A stretch of 64,000 nucleotides of DNA from contig NZ_CP015109.1 of NCBI RefSeq assembly GCF_002082015.1, positions 2,075,001 to 2,139,000 on the forward strand, in the 5' to 3' direction. Below, piece after piece: positions 57,560-64,000 of the stretch. This DNA comes from Sporosarcina ureae. GTDB lineage: Bacteria; Bacillota; Bacilli; Bacillales_A; Planococcaceae. The notes under the pieces are model-generated. The model was not told the DNA's origin, ran no database searches, and saw only the letters and a program-made list of their open reading frames with translations. Every line of letters starts with the position of its first letter. Position 1 is the stretch's first letter. The position numbers were made by a program, and so were the translations under genes.

Positions 57560-58330
57560 TTGTTGCAAGTAGAGTCAATTACTAAAAGATTTGGTGGAGT
57601 TGTAGCAAATAGCGAAGTCAGCTTCTCTGTCGATGAAGGACAAATCGTTGGGTTGATAGGCCCCAATGGAGCAGGGAAAAGCACAATGTTCAACATGATA
57701 TCTTCTATATTTCCACCGACTGAAGGTAGTATTGTATTTTGCGGGAAGAAGATTGATCTACTTCCTTCATATAAAGTTGCTCCTTTAGGTATTTCACGAA
57801 CGTTTCAAAATTTACAAGTGTTTAAAAATATGACAGTGATCGAAAATGTCATGGTAGGCCAGCATATGAAAACGAAGCAAAACCTTTCAGGAGTTGCCTC
57901 TATGTTACTTGGCATAACTAGAAAAGAGCGCAAGGTGTATGAAGAAGCAATGGACATTTTACGTTTCTTCAATCTAGAATCACTTTACGATCAGAAAGCA
58001 TCTAGTTTGTCATTAGGAAAATTGCGACTACTGGAATTTGCTCGTGCCTATGCTACAGAACCTAAACTTCTTCTATTGGATGAGATTGCAGCAGGATTAA
58101 ATCACAGTGAGACATCTGAAATGAGCCAGTTAATTAAAAGAGTTAGAGAAACTGGAGTAACCATTCTAGTCGTTGAGCATGACATGGATCTAGTCATGAG
58201 CATTTGCGATAAACTTGTTGTTTTGGATCAAGGCATGAAGATTGCAGAGGGAACTCCAAAAGAAATTCAAGCGAATGAAGCTGTAATTTCGGCTTACTTA
58301 GGCGCAGAAATCGAGGAGGAAGTCGTATGA
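57560..58330 (+). CDS. Liv-type ABC importer, ATPase LivG
   Basis: 256 residues from TTG 57560, 9 nt after AGGAG; ATG 57551 touches that site, and the frame opens at 57533. Walker A GPNGAGKST, signature SLSLGKLRLLEFARA (LSLGK in place of LSGGQ, usual in LivG), Walker B LLLLDEIAAGL and switch VEHDMD. Overlaps the stop region of livM closely and the next gene by 4 nt. Confidence 0.92.
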   Translation: MLQVESITKRFGGVVANSEVSFSVDEGQIVGLIGPNGAGKSTMFNMISSIFPPTEGSIVFCGKKIDLLPSYKVAPLGISRTFQNLQVFKNMTVIENVMVGQHMKTKQNLSGVASMLLGITRKERKVYEEAMDILRFFNLESLYDQKASSLSLGKLRLLEFARAYATEPKLLLLDEIAAGLNHSETSEMSQLIKRVRETGVTILVVEHDMDLVMSICDKLVVLDQGMKIAEGTPKEIQANEAVISAYLGAEIEEEVV

Positions 58331-59067
58331 GTGAACAAAACCTACTGAATATACTCGACTGTTCTGTCAGCTACGGGCCGATTCAAGCATTAAATCGCGC
58401 ATCATTGTCTGTTAATCAAGGTGAAATTGTTGCTTTGTTAGGAGCAAATGGAGCGGGTAAGACAACTCTTTTACAAACCGTTTCTGGATTGCTTCGACCG
58501 ACAAGTGGGCAAATTATTTATCAAGGTACTGATATTACAGGAATGGAAGCTGAAAAAATTGTAGGAAAACATTTAATTCATGTACCTGAACATCGTCAAA
58601 TTTTTTCTACAATGACTGTTTTGGATAATTTATATTTAGGCGCTTACCACCACCGTAAAACCACTAACAAGCAGGCAGTAGAAGAAAACATCAAAAAGGT
58701 TTTCGAACTGTTTCCGATACTAAGAGATCGAAAAGATCAAATGGGTGGAACGATGTCTGGCGGTCAGCAACAAATGCTTGCAATTGCGCGGGGAATGATG
58801 GCGGAGCCCGATCTGTTGTTACTAGATGAACCTACATTAGGACTCGCCCCTCTCGTAGCGAAAGATGTATTGGAGCTCGTTGGTGATTTACGTAAGCAGT
58901 TTGGGACAACAATTTTATTAATAGAACAAAATTTACATGCATCCCTTAGGATAGCTGATAGAGGGTATGTCATTTCTCATGGTGAAATCATTAAAAGTGG
59001 TAGTTCAAGGGAATTACTGAATGATCCAGAAGTGAAAGAAGCTTACTTAGGGCACACAGTACATTGA
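58327..59067 (+). CDS. Liv-type ABC importer, ATPase LivF
   Basis: 246 residues. Walker A GANGAGKTT, signature MSGGQQQMLAIARGMM, Walker B LLLLDEPTLGLAP and switch IEQNLH. Works as heterodimer with LivG. ATGA overlap with the previous stop. Confidence 0.93.
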   Translation: MSEQNLLNILDCSVSYGPIQALNRASLSVNQGEIVALLGANGAGKTTLLQTVSGLLRPTSGQIIYQGTDITGMEAEKIVGKHLIHVPEHRQIFSTMTVLDNLYLGAYHHRKTTNKQAVEENIKKVFELFPILRDRKDQMGGTMSGGQQQMLAIARGMMAEPDLLLLDEPTLGLAPLVAKDVLELVGDLRKQFGTTILLIEQNLHASLRIADRGYVISHGEIIKSGSSRELLNDPEVKEAYLGHTVH

Positions 59068-59084
59068 TGATGGAGGATGAGAAG

Positions 59085-60260
59085 ATGTTCAGAAAATTAC
59101 CTATGTTAATCCTAGCAGTTATGATGTCAATAGTGCTAGCTGCGTGTAGTGACGCAGACGCGAAGACTGAAAGTGGAGAACTGACAGAGTATAAAATTGG
59201 TGCGATTTATTCTAAAACAGGTCCTAATAGTCCATTGGGTGAACCTGAGTGGAATGCAGCGAAACTATTAGAAGAAAAAATTAACGCAGAAGGTGGAATT
59301 GATGGTATTCCATTAAAAATAATTTTAGCTGATGACGAATCTAGTCAGGAAAAAGCAACACAAGAAGCTAATCGATTAGTGAATGATGAAAATGTATTAG
59401 CGCTACTTGGTTCATCAGGAAGTGGTGAAAGCCTTGCAATGAAAGGAATCGCCATGCAACAAAAAGTTGCGATGATTTCTGCTGCAGCAAGTACGCATAT
59501 CGTCGAACCTGTTGAAGATGCAGAATGGGTGTTTAAAACACCGCAATCGGATAGACAAGCAGTTGAACGTATTTATATGTATTTAAACGAACAAGGAATT
59601 AATAAAATCGGCACGATCAGTGATTCCAATGCATTTGGTTCGAGTGGCTTAGAGCAATTGGAAGCTTTGGCAGATGAATATGACATTAAAATTGTAGCGA
59701 AGGAAAGCTATAATACACAAGATCCTGATATGAGTACACAAGTAACAAAAATTAATAGTGCAAAAGCAGAAGCGATTGTCGTCTGGGGAACGAATCCCGG
59801 ACCTGCTGTAATCGCAAAAAATGCTCATGATCTAGGGGTTAAATTACCTGTATTTGGAAGTCATGGCATTGCAAATCAAAACTTTATCTCTTTGGCGGGT
59901 GAAGCTGCAGAAGGCGTAGTAATTCCGACTGGAAAACTACTATTCCCAAATCAGATTCCTGAAGATGATATACAGTACGATGTAGTATCAAAATTTTACA
60001 ATGAGTATACGGAGAAATATGACAGTGAGCCGACTAACTTTGGTTCTTACGGTTATGACAATGTGATGTTGGCAGTAGAGGCATTAAAGAACGGAGCTAC
60101 TGATCGTCAAGCCATCCGTGATTATTTAGAAGCGAACATTAAAGACTGGGTCGGTACGACAGGTGTTTATAATTACGCAGCTGATGATCATAATGGGCTT
60201 GGACCAGAGAGCTTTGTAATGGCGACTGTTAAGGACGGGAAATGGACGTATATTGAATGA
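59085..60260 (+). CDS. ABC importer substrate-binding lipoprotein (LivK/J type)
   Basis: 391 residues from ATG 59085 (GGAGG 8 nt upstream; the frame opens at TTG 59064). Lipobox LAAC with lipidated Cys near 20. Two-lobed Leu-binding fold: IGAIYSKTGPNSPLGEPEWN, DDESSQEKATQEANRL, and the GSSGSGESLAM loop near 115 that usually holds the ligand carboxylate. Aromatic-acid binders of this class are known. Placed last in the paaK-liv transcript; a terminator follows. Confidence 0.92.
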   Translation: MFRKLPMLILAVMMSIVLAACSDADAKTESGELTEYKIGAIYSKTGPNSPLGEPEWNAAKLLEEKINAEGGIDGIPLKIILADDESSQEKATQEANRLVNDENVLALLGSSGSGESLAMKGIAMQQKVAMISAAASTHIVEPVEDAEWVFKTPQSDRQAVERIYMYLNEQGINKIGTISDSNAFGSSGLEQLEALADEYDIKIVAKESYNTQDPDMSTQVTKINSAKAEAIVVWGTNPGPAVIAKNAHDLGVKLPVFGSHGIANQNFISLAGEAAEGVVIPTGKLLFPNQIPEDDIQYDVVSKFYNEYTEKYDSEPTNFGSYGYDNVMLAVEALKNGATDRQAIRDYLEANIKDWVGTTGVYNYAADDHNGLGPESFVMATVKDGKWTYIE

Positions 60261-60266
60261 GATAGA

Positions 60267-60295
60267 AAAGCACTGCGCCGTAGCAGTGCTTTTTA
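60267..60295 (+). terminator. Terminator of the paaK-liv operon
   Basis: Stem AAAGCACTGC / GCAGTGCTTT with a 6-nt loop and a T run. Confidence 0.9.
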
Positions 60296-60397
60296 TATGA
60301 AAATTTCTTTAAGAGTAGTTTATCTATCAAGTAATGCTTGGCAAGAGCACAAGATTATCCGATTTTAAAATAGAAATAAATTATTCTGAATATATTC

Positions 60398-60473
60398 TTG
60401 ACAACGCTTACACATTGATTTAAGATACTAAGTATAACAAAAAAGAAGAGATACGTTAATTATCCGTTATACT
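60398..60473 (+). promoter_or_regulatory. Promoter and inverted-repeat operator before the second reductase gene
   Basis: TTGACA (60398-60403), 17-bp spacer, TAAGAT (60421-60426); then AGTATAAC (60431-60438) and its exact inverse GTTATACT (60466-60473) with 27 nt between. Same design as before paaK. Confidence 0.7.
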
Positions 60474-60515
60474 TTGAAGAATAATTTCCTACTGAAAGAG
60501 AGGAGAATACGGCAT

Positions 60516-61550
60516 ATGAGTACTGAACAGAAAGTTTATGATTTAACGATAATCGGTGGCGGCCCTGTGGGATTGTTTACTTCCTTTTATGCAGGTATGC
60601 GCCAAATGTCGGTAAACTTAATTGAAAGCCTTCCGCAACTTGGTGGTCAATTAACGGCTTTATATCCTGAAAAGTATATATACGATATTGCAGGATTCCC
60701 TAAGATCACGGGACAAAATCTTATTGATAATCTGGTTGAGCAAATGTCTCAGTTCGAACCGAATATCACCCTTGAACAAGAGGTACGTGAAGTGATTAAG
60801 CAAGAGGATGGGAACTTCAAAATCAAAACGAATAAAGAAACTCATTACTCTAAGGCAATTATCATTACAGCTGGAAATGGCGCGTTTCAACCTAGAAAGC
60901 TTGATGTGGAAAATGCAGAACGATATGAAGATAAAAACTTACACTACTTCATTAAAGATCTACAATACTTTGCGGGAAAAAATGTACAAATTTTTGGTGG
61001 CGGTGACTCTGCTGTAGACTGGTCTCTGATGCTTGAACCAATTGCGAATAAAGTAACACTCGTTCACCGCCGTGATAAGTTCCGAGCACATGAAGCTAGC
61101 GTAGAAAACTTAATGAATTCTAAAGTAGAAATTAAAACACCGTATACACCATCATTGTTTATTGGTGAAGATAGAATCGAGAAAATCGTTCTAAGTAAGA
61201 TGAAATCAGAAGAAGTAGAAGAAGTAACAATTGACGAAGTGATCGTTAACTATGGTTTCGTGTCTTCTCTCGGTCCTATTAAGGATTGGGAATTAGAAAT
61301 AGAAAAGAATAGTATTGTCGTCAACTCGAAAATGGAAACGAACATTGAAGGTATTTACGCTGTAGGCGACATTTGCACGTATCCAGGAAAAGTTAAACTT
61401 ATAGCTAGTGGATTTGGAGAAGCGCCAACAGCTGTTAGTAACGCAAAGGTCTACATTGATCCAACAGCTAAAGTTCAAGCCACTCATAGTACGACATTGA
61501 TGGAGAAAAAGGAAAAGCAAGAACAGAAAAAAGTCCCGGTCAACTCTTGA
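60516..61550 (+). CDS. Ferredoxin-NAD(P)+ reductase (TrxB-like FAD protein), copy 2
   Basis: 344 residues from ATG 60516 (GAGAGGAG upstream). Same motifs and length as the gene at 45102: [53 protein letters not shown], and long stretches identical to it. It is followed by a ferredoxin and paaABC, so it probably supplies electrons to the phenylacetyl-CoA epoxidase, the job of PaaE elsewhere. Confidence 0.92.
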   Translation: MSTEQKVYDLTIIGGGPVGLFTSFYAGMRQMSVNLIESLPQLGGQLTALYPEKYIYDIAGFPKITGQNLIDNLVEQMSQFEPNITLEQEVREVIKQEDGNFKIKTNKETHYSKAIIITAGNGAFQPRKLDVENAERYEDKNLHYFIKDLQYFAGKNVQIFGGGDSAVDWSLMLEPIANKVTLVHRRDKFRAHEASVENLMNSKVEIKTPYTPSLFIGEDRIEKIVLSKMKSEEVEEVTIDEVIVNYGFVSSLGPIKDWELEIEKNSIVVNSKMETNIEGIYAVGDICTYPGKVKLIASGFGEAPTAVSNAKVYIDPTAKVQATHSTTLMEKKEKQEQKKVPVNS

Positions 61551-61572
61551 ACACTTGACTAAATTAGAATAA

Positions 61573-61827
<255 letters not shown>

Positions 61828-61843
61828 TATTTTTTTGAAATGA

Positions 61844-61885
61844 AGTATAACGAAATTTAGCCAATTTCTATAAATGTGTTATATC
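61844..61885 (+). promoter_or_regulatory. Operator-like inverted repeat before paaA
   Basis: AGTATAAC (61844-61851) and GTTATATC (61878-61885), 26 nt between. Third occurrence of the motif in this locus; no clear -35/-10 seen here. Confidence 0.5.
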
Positions 61886-61949
61886 AATCCTTCGTCAAGA
61901 AATACTACAAGGTATTAACTGTTCACAATCTAAAGGAGGAATTAGATAA

Positions 61950-62903
61950 ATGGTAACGATGACGACTATGACCACAGATGAAAAAATGGAGTATTTCATG
62001 AAACGCATAGAGAGTGGCGATAAGATCCAAGCAGACGATTGGATGCCAGAAGAGTATCGCCAAACATTAATTAAACTTATTTCCATGCACGGGATCAGTG
62101 AAATTATGGGAGCACTTCCTGAGAAAGAATGGGTGCCTAAAGCACCTTCGCTATACCGAAAACTTGGAATCATGGCGAAAGTACAAGATGAAATGGGCCA
62201 TGGACAATTATTGTTACGCGTAGCAGAAGATTTGATGAAGCCATATGGTAAAACTCGCGGAGATATCATGCAAGATCTATTTAATGAGGATTTGAAATTT
62301 CATAATGTGTTTCATATGGAAACAAAAACTTGGGCAGATGCAGGATTGATCGGTTGGTTAGTAGATGGGGCTGCGATCATTACACAAACGAATATGTTAG
62401 ACGCATCTTACGGGCCATATGCTAAGGCACTACAACGTATTTGTGCAGAAGAGGTATTTCATGCGCAGCACGGAGAATCGATTATCATGGCACTTGCAGA
62501 AGGAACGGAAGAACAGCGAGCAATGGTGCAAGATGCACTTAACCGCTGGTGGCCAGCACTTCTTATGTTCTTTGGACCTCCAAGTAAAGCTACGACAGGT
62601 GCATCGAAGCAAGAAGCAACTATCAAATATCGTATTCGGAAGAACACGAATGAAGAATTACGTCAAAGTTTCCTAGATAAATACATTCCGAGAATTCTAT
62701 CACTAAGTTTAACAATTCCGGACGATACATTGTATTTTGATCAAGAGAAAGAACATTGGGTATACCAGCAACCTGACTGGACAGAATTTAAAAAGATTAT
62801 TAAAAATAATGGACCAAAATCACAAGCGCGTCTTAATCTTCGCCGTTCATCATACGAGAACAATGCGTGGGTACGTGAAGCGTTAAGTGCAGTTGTTGAA
62901 TAA
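61950..62903 (+). CDS. paaA: Phenylacetyl-CoA 1,2-epoxidase catalytic subunit PaaA
   Basis: 317 residues (AAAGGAGG before the ATG). Ferritin-like four-helix bundle with diiron ligands in VQDEMGHGQL (E and H) and in CAEEVFHAQHGE (E, E, H). PaaA with PaaC forms the core that adds one oxygen atom to the ring of phenylacetyl-CoA. Start of paaABC. Confidence 0.95.
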   Translation: MVTMTTMTTDEKMEYFMKRIESGDKIQADDWMPEEYRQTLIKLISMHGISEIMGALPEKEWVPKAPSLYRKLGIMAKVQDEMGHGQLLLRVAEDLMKPYGKTRGDIMQDLFNEDLKFHNVFHMETKTWADAGLIGWLVDGAAIITQTNMLDASYGPYAKALQRICAEEVFHAQHGESIIMALAEGTEEQRAMVQDALNRWWPALLMFFGPPSKATTGASKQEATIKYRIRKNTNEELRQSFLDKYIPRILSLSLTIPDDTLYFDQEKEHWVYQQPDWTEFKKIIKNNGPKSQARLNLRRSSYENNAWVREALSAVVE

Positions 62904-62919
62904 AGGAGCGATGGAGAAT

Positions 62920-63267
62920 ATGTCAGAGAAAACATTTTATCAAGAGTTTGAAGTATTCAGTAAGCGTACCCATGCCGCATCATTCCAGCATCAATTTGAT
63001 TTACTAGCGCCAAATGAAGACATGGCACTTATGATGGCACAAGAAAATTTTATGCGTCGAGAGCCTGTCGTTGATATATGGGTCGTAAATAAAAAGAATA
63101 TCCGCAGTATGGATGAAGAAGAACGCCTATCTTTGAACCGTTTGGATAACAAAGAGTACCGTACTACAAAAGGGTATGGATACTTGCGTAAAAAATGGCG
63201 TCAATACGAACAAGAAATGCTTGATGAGAAAGAAATCTTATCTTGGGCAGGAGGTAAAGAAAAATGA
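62920..63267 (+). CDS. paaB: Phenylacetyl-CoA epoxidase subunit PaaB
   Basis: 115 residues from ATG 62920; ATG 62911 lies only 2 nt from GGAG, though it remains possible. EFEVFSKRTHAASFQHQFDLLAPNEDMALMMAQENFMRRE is typical PaaB (cited from residues about 8-45). Small subunit that bridges the PaaAC core. Overlaps paaC by 4 nt. Confidence 0.93.
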   Translation: MSEKTFYQEFEVFSKRTHAASFQHQFDLLAPNEDMALMMAQENFMRREPVVDIWVVNKKNIRSMDEEERLSLNRLDNKEYRTTKGYGYLRKKWRQYEQEMLDEKEILSWAGGKEK

Positions 63268-64000
63268 GTAACGTAGAAAGAATGATGAGTGCAGAAGAGA
63301 AAAAGGCTATAGAGGCACTTATATTCCAATTAGCGGATGATGATTTTCTGTTTTCCTATCGTGGCTCTGAATGGTTAGGGCTGGCTCCACATATAGAAGA
63401 AGATGTTGCATCATCCTCCATCACGCAAGATTCGATGGGTCATGCAGCCATGTATTATAAGTTGCTAGAGGACTTGGGGGTAGGGAAAGCAGACGATCTC
63501 GCTCACTTACGTCCTGCACAAGAACGAAAGAATAGTGTGTTGACCGAACGTGTCAACGGTGACGGATATTATATGGATACACCACAATACGATTGGGCTT
63601 ATACAGTAGTTAGAAGTTACTTCTATACACAAGCGAAAAGAGCAAAAATCAATTCACTAAGAGAAAGCTCATATGAACCACTTCGCGAAATTGCTGTAAA
63701 AGTAAGCATGGAACTCTATTACCATGTCATGCATTGGAAGTTGTGGTTCGAACAACTACTAAGCTCAACAGAAGAGGCAAAAAGTAAAATGGCTAGCGCG
63801 ATTGAACTAGTTGTTGAAGATATGGGAGATCTATTCTCTTACGGAGAACAAAAAGAATCGATTGAACGATTTGACTTGATAGATTCGGAAGAAAAGATAC
63901 AAAATAATTGGCTTGAAGCATTGCGTCCGACTTTTGAAAAACTACAGTTGGACTTACCTACAATCCCTGAACCGAAGTTGAATGGCCGTAATGGACAACA
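63264..64000 (+). CDS. paaC: Phenylacetyl-CoA epoxidase subunit PaaC, partial
   Basis: Starts at ATG 63264 (GGAGG upstream, ATGA overlap with paaB) and stays open to the window end, about 245 codons. Ferritin-like fold with FSYRGSEWLGLAPHIEED and QDSMGHAAMYYKLL. PaaC is the structural partner of PaaA. The end of the gene and whatever follows, such as paaD, paaE or a regulator, lie outside the window. Confidence 0.93.
   Translation, partial: MSNVERMMSAEEKKAIEALIFQLADDDFLFSYRGSEWLGLAPHIEEDVASSSITQDSMGHAAMYYKLLEDLGVGKADDLAHLRPAQERKNSVLTERVNGDGYYMDTPQYDWAYTVVRSYFYTQAKRAKINSLRESSYEPLREIAVKVSMELYYHVMHWKLWFEQLLSSTEEAKSKMASAIELVVEDMGDLFSYGEQKESIERFDLIDSEEKIQNNWLEALRPTFEKLQLDLPTIPEPKLNGRNGQ

Overview
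The window looks like chromosomal DNA of a low-GC Gram-positive, most likely a Sporosarcina-like member of the Planococcaceae. The signs are Bacillales-type 23S and 5S rRNA, strong AGGAGG ribosome binding sites with frequent TTG and GTG starts, a leucine T-box leader, an HssRS-type heme two-component system, and a sortase/LPXTG surface protein. This assignment rests on gene content read by eye, not on a search.

Layout. 1-1311: the 3' part of a 23S gene and a 5S gene, then a non-coding array of twelve 21-bp units. 1797-5126: a YihY-type membrane protein, HssR/HssS-like regulators, and a small HAH-motif membrane protein whose promoter carries an HssR-like direct repeat. 5282-14721: a membrane-anchored protein, a sortase, a 2378-residue LPXTG adhesin with 14 cysteine-bracketed repeats, and a GGDEF protein. 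The sortase/adhesin unit and the GGDEF gene share one promoter architecture. 14889-20745: a large double-kinase hybrid sensor, a converging REC-BTAD regulator, and a cardiolipin synthase; the last two share a palindrome in their divergent promoter region. Then topB.

23.3-36.4 kb is a catabolic island: a tripartite tricarboxylate transporter, a second divergent GroEL without GroES, a carotenoid-oxygenase-family enzyme, two alpha/beta hydrolases, a beta-keto acid cleavage enzyme, an aldehyde dehydrogenase, an ACMSD-type amidohydrolase and an IclR regulator. Together they suggest oxidative C=C cleavage of an unidentified carboxylated compound. 36.7-41.2 kb: a secreted stalk-domain protein, a sodium/alanine symporter, and T-box-controlled leuA.

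41.7-51.9 kb is a predicted carnitine degradation locus: a sigma-54 activator, a near-perfect -24/-12 promoter with paired upstream sites, then ferredoxin reductase, ferredoxin, a CntA-like Rieske oxygenase, a semialdehyde dehydrogenase, a D-malate dehydrogenase and a BCCT carrier. An IS110-family element sits between the promoter and the operon. 52.3-53.7 kb: yedE/yedF.

54.3-64 kb is a phenylacetate locus: paaK, a five-gene Liv-type ABC importer, a second ferredoxin reductase/ferredoxin pair closely related to that of the carnitine locus, and paaA, paaB and paaC (cut by the window end). Three upstream regions in this locus carry the same inverted repeat, which suggests one regulator. The paired reductase/ferredoxin modules suggest one electron-supply cassette was duplicated to feed two different oxygenases.
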